64,000 bases of DNA, from the NCBI GenBank assembly GCA_921293015.1, contig OV121096.1, forward strand, positions 12,155,000 through 12,218,999. The letters are read 5' to 3'. Positions 42,520-54,954 of the stretch are shown here, piece by piece. Source of the stretch: Phorcus lineatus (taxonomy: Eukaryota; Mollusca; Gastropoda; Trochida; Trochidae). A program made the position numbers and the translations under genes. Numbering within the stretch: position 1 is the stretch's first letter; the number at the start of each line of letters is the position of its first letter. Under the pieces are notes generated by a model. That model did not search any database and had not been told where the DNA came from. It saw only the letters and a list, made by a program, of their open reading frames with translations.

Positions 42520-42998
42520 GAAATATTAAAATCTGATCACTAACACAAATATTTCCTGTCGCGTTTGCAACGATTTTAATGTTTATGCCCGTTTTACAGT
42601 TTTGGATGAAGCAGCTTATTGGCGTATGCCGTTTCAGACCGATGAGGTACCGAATTAAGTGCAATCCCATTGCGAGTGCGAAACACCGGAAATCTAGTAA
42701 TTGCAGCGCCGATACTTATGACAGACGCATTCTTCATTGAGTTTACCACCTTTTTGTTATTTCTGTATTTGAAAAAGTTCTTCGTCACGGCCTTAGCGAA
42801 ATGACGTGGTAAGGACTAACGCTCTCCAATGACATAATATAAGGGCAGGGTAGGGTAGTTTGAACTTCATTATTGAGTGCTAGAATGCCTGCAGAGCTCT
42901 GAAAATTGTTGCAAACGTCAGGGGAAAGATTTCTGTGAGTGGTGAACTATTTGTCCGGCATGCATTAAAATTTGCCTTGCAAAAATGAGACTATGACT
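42520..42998. mobile_element. Second copy of the TTAA-flanked TIR element (inverted)
   Basis: Inverse-orientation relative of 17144-17563. It shares AACACAAATATTT, GCCCGTTTTACAG, GGCGTATGCCGTTTCAGAC, GACGTGGTAAGGACTAACGC and the terminal AATGAGACTATGACT, followed by TTAA at 42999-43002. It carries about 60 extra bp near 42830-42895, and its left terminus is eroded. Confidence 0.75.
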
Positions 42999-43002
42999 TT
43001 AA

Positions 43003-43839
43003 TCAGAATAAGCTGAGATTAAAAGGGACGTATCAGATTTATCAACATTAAACAAAAACATAATCGCACAATCCATTTTAGTGTTCATCTAGAAAGTATG
43101 TATTTTCATTTCCCGTTATACGAGTTATATCTAACTAAATCTAACTGCCTGATGGAAAAAGAATTATTTCATAAGGAAATCAAAGACAAAAATTCAAAAC
43201 TTGAATTTTGTTTTCTCAAATTCCATATACATTAATACCTACTTTGTGTGAAACATTAATTACATGTTTCTCTGCAATGTGTATCTATGTAATGTATCTA
43301 CACTTCATACTTATCTACATAATCTATTGTGACATTATAAATTGTAACTTATAACAACACAGCCGACTCATTGTTAGTTACCTGAAGAGTACTTGTGACA
43401 AATAAATCATCTCGATTTGCTTCAACAGGTTTTCTATGTAAGAACTTGGCAGTGGAAGCTGTTTAAAACTGTTATAGTGATCAATCGATCTCCACGTGAA
43501 ACAACACCCCACTTTCGATAATGAATTTCTGACTCCCTTTAAGAAAAACATTTTTTCCGTTTATTAAGACAATATGCTCGACTGACAAATTCACAACATA
43601 ATCAATCAATTTCTATGCTTGAAGCAAGTGTCTCTCATTAGGAAATTGCTAGACGCTTGAATCAATTGTCATGGAAACATTACATCGCATAGACAAGTTA
43701 AATGATGTTAACGGTCAACCATTCAGGGCGCCAATGATCAAGATAGATACCGCCTACTCACTTATAATGTCGCTTGTAAAACCCCGTAACAACACCCAGA
43801 ACAATTCCTAACTTCAGGAGAATTCATCTAACAACACCA
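43003..43839. other. Gene-free stretch
   Basis: AT-rich. No gene or repeat was recognised. Confidence 0.4.
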
Positions 43840-43980
43840 GGAACCGCCCACAACAGCTTGGACTTCGTGCGCTAAATCTGCAAATTCGACCACTTCAAAC
43901 ACGTCATCGAAGAAATCGACTGATTGGTGCAGGCATCACATCAGATATCATCTTCGGGGATGGGGGGCGTCCTCTTCACG
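43840..43980 (+). pseudogene. Tc1-type transposase fragment
   Basis: The plus strand frame reads TRNRPQQLGLRA, then RPLQTRHRRNRLIGAG. This resembles the RNRLREHGLRAR...LTPRHRQARLQWA segment of Tc1 transposases. It is short, with no continuation of the DDE core. Confidence 0.5.
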
Positions 43981-46554
43981 GATGTATCCTGATTTAACCT
44001 GTCACATTAAAAAATCTATCTCTTAATGTTTGTAGATGTCTGCAAACACATTATACTAACTTTATTAGACTAGCAACTTACCGATTGTTTTTAGTTGCGT
44101 CTGAAAATGTTCCGGATGTATTCATGTAGGTATTAAAAACTATAAATGTATTTCTTGTTAAGACACCTTTAAGGAAAAAGGTAATAATAATGATGAATGG
44201 TACGCAAAGGACTTATTGCCGACCTTGTGTTAACTTATTAATGAGTTTATCACAACTCGCGTGGTCCTATTATGTCAATTAGATATTGGCAACAGCATCT
44301 TAAAGGCGCAAGTAGAGGTAAATTTCAACTAATATCACAAATGAAGTCTTCTTTTTTCAAAATTCCCCTTAAACAAATGCTATGCTTATCTCATTGCTAA
44401 AGGTGGAAAAAATAGATATTCCGAACTCACGAAATTAGATAAATATTACGATTTTCGAGGAAAACATATATCCGTACGGTTATATAGAATGAAAGTGAAC
44501 GTGTGACATGGCGCTTATGTATGTACACGCTGCCCCAGGTTTTCTCAGGATGTGTGCTTGGCTGAGCGGAGATGATTGCGTCAAGAAGATTGATCAAGAC
44601 TATATGTCCCATTATTCATTAGAGAATTTTTTACCATTAAAGAAATCCTACTCCGGCGGATGTCTTTCGAATATCCTGTATATTTACGAGAATCCTTCTC
44701 CACCGTTAAAATCCCCTTTTTTAGGTGATTACATATATGAGCTAAATGAATTTTTTTTATTTTACACAAGTCAAGTACGTTTCATGTCCTCTTGTAGATG
44801 AATAAAATGATATCAACTGATACATGCTTTGGAGTGTGCATGGAGGGTGGGGTGTGTTAAAAAAAATCCTAGTTATAGGACGATATTTGCCCTAAACCTA
44901 AACTTTTACTTGACAGAATGCAATAAATCGCAAGACAACAACACATATTCCTGGAGAGAGTTTTTTCTACGTTAGGTGTGCCAAATCCATTTCTTCTATG
45001 AATTATATATGTTTCAATCAATCAACCAATATTGACTTTCCTGTTTCAATGTGACAGTACTCATTAGCAGAATTTTATGAATGCAAAGTTATCTGAAAAG
45101 GGAATTCGATAATGTTTCTGTCATAATTACTTCACAGTTACGTTTTCTGATACTTTGGTTTCTTTCTTATCAGATAATATTTACTCGTGAAACACTTACT
45201 ACGTACATTGGAGAAAAAAACACATTTGCCTCTTTAGGCCTTTATAAGATTTCCGTTCTTAAAATAATATTTCTTTTTAAATCATCTAATTACCTATGTG
45301 TTATTGATTCTTCCAGGGAATCGTTCAATAAGATGAGACACAATGTTCATCTAGGACATTTATAACTGTGGTTTGAATATTATTTTTTTCAAATCTGGAT
45401 AACGTTTCTGTCACTTACAAAAGCCTATCAGATCATGCTTATCCTTTTGAGATAACATAGATGAATTGTTTGCCTAATTTACTTATGATAGTGGTTATTT
45501 CAAGTAATTCTAATTTTAAGATTTAACTTATATTATATTTGTGTTGATTGACACCGTTGTACGTTTCAATTTTTAAAATATTTCAAACATTGGTATGTCC
45601 TTGTATAATTTTATATAGAGCAGTTTAGAACAGTTCCATTTGATTGCATTTTACTACATATTTGGATCAAACATCTTTTAACATCTTACTTTTTCTTGCG
45701 ATTCGGATGTATGGGTAAAAATTCACATATTGATTAAATAGTTGAGTTCACACAAATCAGTTCATTGTTTTTTTGCAATTATTCTTCCTCCAAACCGGAC
45801 AAGAGATAATAACAAATGATTGTAGATTATTTATGAAGATTCTTCTATTTTTCTTTCTATTTTTAAGTTATTGTCGTTTGTTTTCCAAAGAAAACAACAA
45901 TGAACAAGAACACTTACGAAGTTTGCTCAATGTACAATGGGCAATGAAAACCTATCGATTTGCGTTTGGTTTTTTTTCAAGAAAAATATTGTCTCGATAC
46001 CTTCAGGATATTGCTGCATATTTTGGGGCAGTTTTGGTACGCTAGAGAACGTGTTTGATGTGATGTTTATTTTTTTACAAAATGTTTTACATTGTTGGAA
46101 GCATCAAGACGCAAGGCCTTGAAAATATATTCCTTTGAAAATATTTTTATGCATTTCTGTTTGAGATAATTATCATTTGCTTTCAGGCCAAACTCCTTTG
46201 TGGTATTTTTGCATAGGTTAGAATACTCTATTGACAATCCAAGTTTCGCATTCAACAAATTGAGGAAGCATTTCAGAAATCTTCAGAAAGGCTTTATTGT
46301 AGCTCGAAATTAATACTAAAAGGTTTATCTGGTTATGAATGCCATTGCCTAACCGTTGTGTTGTATTCTGAAGGTCTTCAAATTATACGCTTTTACTGGT
46401 CCTCTACAGTCGATATTTTCATATCCTGTCATTCTGCCATGTATATTAAATGAGAAAACTTCGCTACCAAGACTTTAACTTGGCTTTGAGATTAATCTTA
46501 AATACTGTTAGATGTTCACTTACTAGAAATTAGAGTCAAGTAAATATGTCATCG
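43981..46554. other. Gene-free AT-rich stretch
   Basis: Several open frames up to about 97 codons (for example 44508-44801 +, 45081-45365 +) lack recognisable domains, codon bias or splice context. I do not call them genes. Confidence 0.4.
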
Positions 46555-47145
46555 AGGCGCCAGATTCACCTTTGACTTCTTGTTGTCATTGGCTTGACGC
46601 AGATTAAGCAATCACGATGCGCGTCTCTCGACGGCCATAAATGCTTGACAGGAATTTCCATCAAGTGGAGGTGAAACTCTTACAATCTTTCCATTTACAT
46701 AAACATGTTAAAGTAATTTGCACATGTCCTTTCATTCAATAATGACGAACGGAACAAGGGTCAATCTCTTTAGCACATAAACTTCGAAAATGACGAATAT
46801 GATATAAAATTAACGAGAAATCTCTTATGATATTAGTGTCTGTTTTGGTGTTCTTTATAAACACGTTTTTTCTTTTCACAAAGTTAAAGACTATTCAACG
46901 AATATTACAAATTAAAAGACGATATGTAGGCAGCTCGCCATTCGGAAAACAGTCGGAAATTTTGGTGTTCGAAGAAAAATGACGTACATGCTAAGTAGAA
47001 TTCGCCTGCAACCCTAGACTTGGGGCGAACTAGTTTATTGGCTGATCTAAATTAACTTCAGGCCAACCTGATGGCTCGCGTAACGCGGCCTGGTGAAATC
47101 TATACGCGTAACGTAGTGGAGCATTTTAGATTTCATTTCAGTAAT
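46555..47145 (+). repeat. Dispersed/segmental repeat R2, copy 2
   Basis: Second copy of the 40770-41610 block in the same orientation. There is no coding potential and no obvious terminal inverted repeats. Confidence 0.8.
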
Positions 47146-48586
47146 ATGGAAATATATTTAACTACTGTCAGGCTCTTATCTTAGTTCATCTCAAACACTC
47201 TATGTAAACAATACCCCTAAGAGTGAACACCTTTTAATCATTTAAGGTAGGGAAATGGATTCGCGTAACTTAATGGGTCTTGTTACGCGCTTTTCATTAA
47301 GAATTATTGCATCGTATTTGGTGACATTTATTTTCGTGAGATCACATTGTTTATATAAAGATAAAATGTTTTACTGTCCCTCTAATATTAATGCATATAT
47401 TTGTCACCATCGCTGTAATGTTTTAAGCCATACCGAATAAACAAAAATTCCTAACTCCTATTATTTATCATGTATTTGGACCTGTGTGTATTATGAAATA
47501 AAAACATATTACAAGGTGGCGGGGGATGATATATCATGTTGATAAATGTTTTCTTTGGTTGCCTATAATAAAGCTTTATATCGATTAGTCTATGTCATTT
47601 GGCTTTGGCGCAATTAATATCTGGCTTAACAAGCCTAGGAAGGTTGGGGCACAATGGAATGTAAGTTGATCTGCAAAAACCCAGTGAACACACCTCTACA
47701 GCTCGAAGTTTTTATTGATTTTAAGCACAAGGACAAAACAGCTCTTCCGAAGAACACAACAGAATAAGAAAAAATCAATTGGTCATATGAGAAGGAATGA
47801 AATTTCTAATAATATAACAAATATTTATCATGCATGAGGATTTAAATAACAAATACATGTAATCGATGATCATGGACTATAACAGAAACAATTATCTCAG
47901 ACCATTAGCAGAGTTCTTGGAAATAACTACTTGTAAATGCAAAACCAACCAACACGATCATTTTTTTATTTTACTTTTCTGTTTGGTTGCTAATATATTT
48001 CGATTTGCAACTAGATACAGTTGTCTGCAACTTAGTATTTGTTTTTTTTACGTATTCGCAAGTGAGACTTTACTTCCGTCCGCTATGTTATGCACGCTGA
48101 TAAATGTATTTTGAAATAGTTTTTCTGAATAAACAAAAAAATGTACTTTTGCCTATCGATAGAACAGTAAACCGTGTTTGGAAATTTCACCACGAGGTGA
48201 TTTTTTTTAATCCAATGGTATAATTGTATTGTAACAGGGATCATGAGATAAGAAATGCCGTAACAAATGGATGGGGGGGGGGGGGGGGGGGGGGGTTTTT
48301 TTATGTTTTTTGTATGTTTTATGTCTGGAGGGGAGGGGGGGGGGGGGGTCGTTTTGTAATGTAACGATTGCATTAGTCAAATTTAGTTTTCGAAATTTTT
48401 TAATTCAAACCAAAACTTCTAAAATACCTGTCATTTGCTACAAATACAGGGGAACAAAGGAAAAAAAATAATTAACCACCTTATAAATATAAGGATATAA
48501 TAGACATCACACATTATCACATAGTGTATATATTGATGCACAATATATATAACTCAATACATAGAAATATGATAATTAAACTGAAG
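47146..48586. other. Gene-free stretch with two poly-G tracts
   Basis: Contains G runs at 48273-48295 and 48329-48348. Open frames are short and unassigned. Confidence 0.5.
48273..48348 (+). repeat. Paired poly-G tracts
   Basis: A run of 23 G, a T-rich 33-bp spacer and a second G-rich run of about 20. Together they could form G-quadruplexes. Exact lengths may be assembly-sensitive. Confidence 0.85.
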
Positions 48587-49716
48587 TTCAAAAGAAAGTA
48601 CACACACAAGGAACTTGATTATTGAAGAAAACAGGACAAACTTTCGAGCATTTAAAATGTTTTATGTTAATAGCGAACCATTTTCAAACATTGCAAGGAC
48701 ATGTTGGGTTTGTTTTGTTCAACACATCACTTTTCTATATCTGTTTGTGTCCACTGGGGGTATATTTTGAAATTTAAGTGGACAGATCAGGCGATATAAC
48801 GTTGTATGATTTTCAAAAATAGTAGAGTTAGTATCTGGTGTGACCCCGAATTTCAAGCATAGACACGTATTCTCGTGGAAATGGTAAGACGTCGGATGAC
48901 GTTATTTTGGATACGTCGCCACTTTTCCTGTTGTATGTTGCTGGTTGCTGGTTGCGTAATGGCCAAGGCAAAACCTGGATGTTTTGTCGGTTTAGAAAGT
49001 CAATGGTAATCCTGGCGGTATGTAGTCTCTCGTTGTCCTATTGAAAAATCATCCTTTGCTGCTGCATCTGTATGAATGGGACCACAAAAGGCTGTAACAA
49101 TTCACCCCTGTATTTCTGGGCTGAAAGGGTTTTACGAATTGCCACCAAATCTGTCTTCTAGTCGCCGCAGATCCTGCCCCAGACCATGACGCTGCCACCG
49201 CCATAGGGTACAACTTCTTGGACAATTGCTGCAGCCTGTCTCTCGCTTCTGCGTCTGTATACTCTCACTCTGTTGCCTGCTTTGAACAGGTTGAATTGGC
49301 TGACTCACTGAAGATCACTCTTGCCCAATCACGACGTTGCCAGAGACTATGTTCATAGGTCATGGTCATTCCGCGAAGAGGTCGATATGCCCGTATACCG
49401 ATACCTCGAAAACGTCTCATGACAGTGTTCCTGCTAATATGGTGCCCTAACGCCGTAGATGCCGTTGACGTCATGGTGACGAACCTGTTGCGCAGATGTG
49501 GTGTGCGCAAATATCGGTCTTCTGCGGGAGTTGTCACCACCAGTCTTCCGCTTTTAGGACGGTCAGATGTCTGGTCAGTCTGGTTAAGGTGATGAAGGAG
49601 TCGAACGACCGAATGTCTGGTCCAACCAAACGTCCTGCCAATGAGGCAAAAGTTTAAAAAAATTCAAAAATTATATCAGAAATCGAAAGCCTTTGGGTGT
49701 GTACTTTCTTTTGTAC

Positions 49717-49717
<1 letters not shown>
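48587..49717 (-). mobile_element. Degenerate Tc1-family transposon
   Basis: Inverted termini share CAAAAGAAAGTACACAC at 48593-48609 and its complement near 49694-49713. An inactive transposase lies on the minus strand between them. The right end abuts a (TA)n run, in line with TA-targeted insertion. Length of about 1.1 kb is close to a full Tc1 element. Confidence 0.85.
48930..49600 (-). pseudogene. Tc1-family transposase, inactivated
   Basis: Reads KSGRLVVTTPAEDRYLRTPH, ISRNTVMRRF and GIRAYRPLRG, then WARVIFSES. After a frameshift it continues FNLFKAGNRVRVYRRR, VVPYGGGSVMVWG, TDLVAIRKTLSAQKYRGELL, QQRMIFQ-stop-DN and HTARITIDFLNRQNIQVLPW. In the usual VLFSDES motif the Asp codon of the catalytic triad is absent. 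There are at least two internal stops and one frameshift, so the protein is dead. The PIEHLWD end is not recognisable. Confidence 0.88.

Positions 49718-49719
<2 letters not shown>

Positions 49720-49757
<38 letters not shown>
49720..49757. repeat. (TA)n microsatellite
   Basis: About 19 TA units directly at the right end of the Tc1-type element. Confidence 0.97.
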
Positions 49758-49759
<2 letters not shown>

Positions 49760-50239
49760 ATACATACATCACCACATGTTTTGATACTACTTAGAATGGT
49801 ATAAAGGATACAATGATAGATTATTACATAGAATCAATGATACATTTCAAACATATGAACTAATTAGTAAACAGACCATTAAATCCACACCACTTTTAAT
49901 TACACCTATCATAGTTAAAACATAGCAACTTATATTAACACAAAGCAATTTAATTAAAACTCATTGTCTCATTTCAAACACTCATAAAAAGGTTAAGAAT
50001 ATATCAGTAGTACTTCAATGTTTGACAACTATAAGATAATGCATAGCACACACGCAATACTTAATAAATACATATGGCTTATTATGATGAATAGATAAAC
50101 ACGTTAACGATGAAAATACTAATATTAAATGTAAGATCACATCAAGTAATTCTACTAACCCCAATTGCTACATTATATGTCCGTGCGTCGATTCTGTCCT
50201 GTCAGTTGAAAGAAGCAGTGCAGGCTGATTAGATAGAAA
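49758..50239. other. Gene-free AT-rich stretch
   Basis: No gene or repeat recognised. Confidence 0.4.
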
Positions 50240-50704
50240 ACCTATTCCATTGATGTATAGAAAATATCTATCCAAATTCCGTCTGTCAGCTCATAACTTA
50301 TCAATTGAATGTGGAAGATACAAAAATATGATTGCAAATGAAAGAAAATGTATCCATTGTACATCTAATATTGAAGACGAGTATCATTTCATTTTAGTTT
50401 GGCCTTTATATCTAAATGTTCGACAAATTTATATTAAGCCTTATTACTGGAAAAATCCAAGTGTTTTCAAACTTACACAGTTACTGAGCATAAACAATGT
50501 TAAACAACTTTGCAATCTTGGCAAATTTTTGTTTAATGCATGCAACATAAGAAATATGCATTTGAAATAAATATATGAATGTACATTCTCCATAAAAGAT
50601 AATCTCTGAATTACCCGTCCACCTGTACCATGCTATTCAATATCTTCATGTAACCACCGATAAGTTGTTCAACTTAAGGTTAATAAAGAATTGAATTGAA
50701 TTGA
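50240..50704 (+). pseudogene. LINE 3' fragment (L1/Tx1-like ORF2 C-terminus)
   Basis: Plus strand frame 50250-50570 reads YLSKFRLSAHNLSIECGRYK, CIHCTSNIEDEYHF and YYWKNPSVFKLTQLL, which is the typical end of LINE ORF2. The cysteine-histidine motif has Trp where the third Cys is expected (ILVWPLY). The frame is followed by a short 3' UTR and an AATAAAGAATTGAATTGAA tail. Same family as 26132-26745. Heavily 5'-truncated. Confidence 0.82.
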
Positions 50705-53379
50705 TTTGGAATGTGCATGCAGTGAGTGAGACAATTAAGCTGGGAAGAGTCTTGCCTGGGGATAATCGGATTTCGTGAGGCTAAATTCGAAAGGTTTTAC
50801 CCCTGATGTGCTTGATAATAATATAGCTAAATAGAGAGAATTGTAATGATATCAAGATACTATATTTACATTAAAATACATCTGCTACATAGATTCTCCC
50901 AATAAATAATGACGTCCTCGTCATGTGCTTGTTTTATAATTACAAGAGCTTTTCTGATTTAGATTACTACGGGAAATGGCAAGGTACATTTTTTCGTGAT
51001 GGTCCAAGAAATCAATTTCTCTTCTTTTTATACCGACTCCATTGTGTTGTGCACAATGCCTGATCAGATTAACGGAATGGTGTTCTCTTTGCCTTGACGA
51101 TTTAGCTTTTCTTCTCAACAATCAAATCACTGCTTCTTTGAGTTCATTGCGAAGTTAACAATACATGTCTCTATGCATGATTGAAAATTCTGTGATGTGT
51201 TTCCATTTATGGAGGTTATATTTGTCCCATTTCATGCGAAAACAGTCAGAAAAATGAAAGAATTAAGCTTTCTATCGATTGCTGTAAGATGTTTTCGAAC
51301 GATATCCCTTACAATGAGAAAAGTTGTTGAAAGCATGATTCGGGCATATGTGCACTTATGATACATATGAAGCTGGTCATCTTTCACCACGATTAAACCC
51401 TCATTTACTTCATTACTGTTGGTTTTTTTCAAAAAGTCAAATATATATCAGTTTATATCATGCGCACTCAGGAGGAGGAAAAAGACTAGTTTGCGAAAGC
51501 TCCACACTGTTGAAAAGACTTAAATTTTAGTTATCATTAAAATTATATCTGTAGCAAGTGTCGTCTGAAGAATTTTAATTTCACATATAATACAATGATC
51601 ACATTTGTATGAAACCGGATGGTAATGAACTGCTATGAAAAGATTCATCATCAGCCTTATATTTTTGATAGTGGGAACTTTACACATGAGCCATGAAAAT
51701 TATTGATAACTCAATGCATTTTAGGTACAGATAGTTCATTGATCATTTACGCTGAAACACAAAAGAATCGTTTGTAGTGGCAGTATATAGATAAGACACA
51801 CACAGAGATAACGGACGGTCCACTCGGACAAAGGTGGCTTATCCAACAACAATCGAAAAGCTTGATGGAGATTTCCTGTATTCTAATGTTCAATGAATAA
51901 TTTGAAGATCTGGTTTCAGTATTAATGTCTTCAGAAGTTGATATGCAATTAGAATACCAGTGTAAAAATATGATGGTGATGCGTGAAGATGCATTAGTCC
52001 GTAAGATTCAATATTACAATGATACAATTTACTTAAATAACTCTTAACAGTTGTTACGTTGTTCAGTTACGAGGTGTTAAATACCTTGGAGAGGTCTTTG
52101 TGTGTAGACTCATTCCGATTGATATTAACGTTGTACCGATGTAAAAAATATTCAAAATATTTGCTCTTCCGGGATACGACCTCGTTCGGTAGTGTCCCTT
52201 TTCGGAAACCTCAAACATATCGGGTTCGTATCCTTGTAGAGGCAATATATCTTAAACATATATATCTTCGAAATATGTTAGATTTTGATCAGACAGTGTG
52301 TAGACGTTTACAGTAGTTGCTAAACCTATGTCTAAAGTCTGATACACGTTTCTTAGTATTTATAATGTCGTCAGCTACTGACCAACTTCATTGAATTTAG
52401 ATCGACATATCTATATAAAGATGTAACAGTTAATAGTTTGAACAAGTATATTAAATTTTATGACATGTTATGAGCAAATTTGCAGTTCTGCTCGGGAAAC
52501 GAAGCTATTCTTGTATAGAATCCTAATTCGACACATTTCCATTGGAACGAAATATAAAATGAAATATGCTGAATTTCGAAAATATCAAAAAGTGCCACTC
52601 CGGTATAGGTGAGTAAAACAAATGCAAAGTTTCAGAAAGATATGATGGGCGGTTTCTGCTCCGGAAACGAAATGCTTACAGGGCGACGACTTTCTCCCAC
52701 GGTATCCATAATGGAGGGATAAAATAAATCAATAATTATTGTATTTATGATAAGTGTTCGTTTAAATAGAAAATTCCTGTTAAAAAAATAATGTACTTGT
52801 TAATTATTAATATTTTTATGTATCATTTTAGTTTCAAGGGTCGTCCCATCACTTCCATGTCAACAATCATAACTTATAATTTGTGGAAAAAACTTATTCT
52901 TACGTAACCCTGTGTGATAACCATCAACCCTTTCAAAAAGATTTATTTTCGAAATGAGTAGTTTGTCATTAAATGCTTTTCTAAGTCACTATATCATAAT
53001 ATTGAACATGGTCAACCTCCCAAGCACGAAACATCATAACGGATCCGGCAAGGGACCAAAATATCGCAGGAAAGTGCATTGAAATCGAAAAAAGGGACGT
53101 GAAACTTGAGCTTTCATAACCAAGAGAGTAAATCTCTTACAACACAAGTTGTCATTCCTCATCATCATCAAATAGTTTAGGTATAACAAATCTTTACATC
53201 TTCTTCCTCTTCATAGGTGGTAGTTTGACAACATTAACAATTTCAGAAACAGAACACGACGTCTGAAGTTATATAGAAACCCGGAGATAAGAGACCTTTT
53301 ATTTCTGAAATGAACTGATCACAACAAATTCAATAGATATCAGTCATTTATTGACACTTTGAATGCAGAGGGGAAAAGA

Positions 53380-53385
<6 letters not shown>
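50705..53385. other. Gene-free AT-rich stretch
   Basis: Open frames up to 85 codons (for example 52059-52316) lack recognisable domains. No repeat family was recognised. Confidence 0.4.

Positions 53386-53461
<76 letters not shown>
53386..53461. repeat. (AT)n microsatellite
   Basis: About 38 uninterrupted AT units. Confidence 0.98.
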
Positions 53462-53463
<2 letters not shown>

Positions 53464-53864
53464 GAGGAAATGACGTTCCTGGCGTCATAAAAAGCAATAT
53501 TAGCTCCCTTGAAAGAATAAAGTGAAGCTAGAGTCATCATCAGCGCCATTATGCAATAAGCAACTTGATTGTTCCTCTTCCAACCCCCATATTTATGAAA
53601 GTACAGAATCTCTTTGAGTTGAAGGTAAGGCAATAATAAGTTTATACATACCTTCAGTGTCGTTACTCTATGCTTCTTAAGGGACACTGTTTTTCGTAAT
53701 GTCCTTGAAATCTGAATCTATCGTACTATTCCGTCCAGTTAACTTATTTATGCATCTCTGCCCCTGGCAAATAAGTTTAATAACTGATACACAGATAACT
53801 CTATTTCAAAGATATCTTTTGGGGATTTCAGTAAAAGTATTCTTTCAATAATCTGTACTTCATT

Positions 53865-54105
53865 TTTTTTCTCAATTCAGAGTTTAGGTAAATTGCAAAC
53901 ATGTAAATTGCAAAATGCAAGCATTACTACTTAAGCCGTTTTTAACTTCATATTTTTTCCATTTTGTGCACAACCAACAATACATTGTTTATATCCCTCA
54001 GCCGACAATAGGCGTATTAACATTTTCATTGTTTATTGTAGGTCAATTGTAAAGAATTATAATTATTTCATTACATCGATAGAAAGTTAAAGTGAATGGA
54101 CATGT
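53865..54105 (+). repeat. Dispersed repeat R1, copy next to lectin exon
   Basis: CCATTTTGTGCACAACC, ATATCCCTCAG, GGTCAATTGTAAAGAATTAT and AAAGTTAAAGTGAATG match the copies at 22780-23075 and 41900-42130. It lies about 120 bp beyond the 3' end of the lectin exon 54225-54472. Confidence 0.65.
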
Positions 54106-54224
54106 AGATTTGTAGATAATCTCCTATCCCTCCCCTTTTTGTGCAGCTTCTTAAGGTCTTGAACATAAGATAATAGTTGATAGTTCTCAAGAGTATATTT
54201 GATTAATGATGATTTACAACTTCT

Positions 54225-54472
54225 TCAGACTGTGTATGACGGTGTAGCCGAACATTCCCTCTGTTGAGAATCAACGCTAATCTGACACATAAATCGATAT
54301 TTAGTATTGCAGGCATCGCTTTTCCACGTAGGCTTGTCCTTCTGGATCTGCAGACAATCATCACCAGATTTAGGGTGGTCGTCCATCCAATTTGTATAGT
54401 TCCCGAACTCTTTTTCCCCTCCCCAGAGCCACGTGGAACCATTCAGCCGACCACCGCTCCAGAGGTCCTTGC
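54225..54472 (-). CDS. Terminal exon of a third C-type lectin gene (orphan exon)
   Basis: Minus strand. An ATTATTATTGCAG acceptor is followed by an open frame of 82 codons to a TGA at 54225-54227. It reads KDLWSGGRLNGSTWLW, NYTNWMDDHPKSGDDCLQI, PTWKSDACN and FMCQI, the C-terminal half of a C-type lectin domain. It begins in the same phase as exon 3 of the two complete genes. Sequence is clearly divergent from both. No matching exons 1 or 2 were found upstream (to higher coordinates), so either they are unrecognisable or the exon is a remnant. It has no ATG in frame near its start, as expected for an internal or terminal exon. Confidence 0.75.
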
Positions 54473-54954
54473 CTGCAATAATAATTATGAGGTCATAAAT
54501 ATTTTTACCGCGGAAGACTACAGCTTGGATCTACATACCATATGTGACCTTACTTTTCTTTAAATCACAGAGGTATATGGTAACAAATAAAACCGACACA
54601 ATCGCCATTACCAATCAAATGGTAAAATGTGTATATCAAAGGTTTAGGGCTGGTGTAACCCCCTTAGTATTACTTTAAACCGGAAGTAGAATTTTTTTAG
54701 AGTTTTTCTTGGTTTTCTATTCTGTCAGATGGGATATAGAGGATTATTATATGATCAAAGATTTGTATCAATTTTGATTGGTCCAAAGACGGTCACATGA
54801 CAGTCCATAAAAGCGAGTTTGACTTGAGAACAATCGCAAAAGTCAATCAACTTTCATGCTGAACCATTGTTGACGTAATGCCTATGTAACGTCGCGTCAA
54901 CAATTGCTTAACTACGTTACGTCACCTTTGATATCGGCGTCTCTTACCGTGAAG

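Noticed and set aside
44508-44801. 97-codon open frame as a gene
   Set aside because: No family, no splice context and no conservation evidence. Chance length in AT-rich sequence is plausible.
48083-48471. Proline-rich and glycine-rich frames
   Set aside because: Both arise from reading the poly-G tracts on either strand.
52059-52316. 85-codon open frame as a gene
   Set aside because: No recognisable domain; a competing frame lies on the opposite strand.
53382-53687. 101-codon frame ending in alternating Ile-Tyr
   Set aside because: The tail is the (AT)n microsatellite read as codons; the rest has no recognisable domain.
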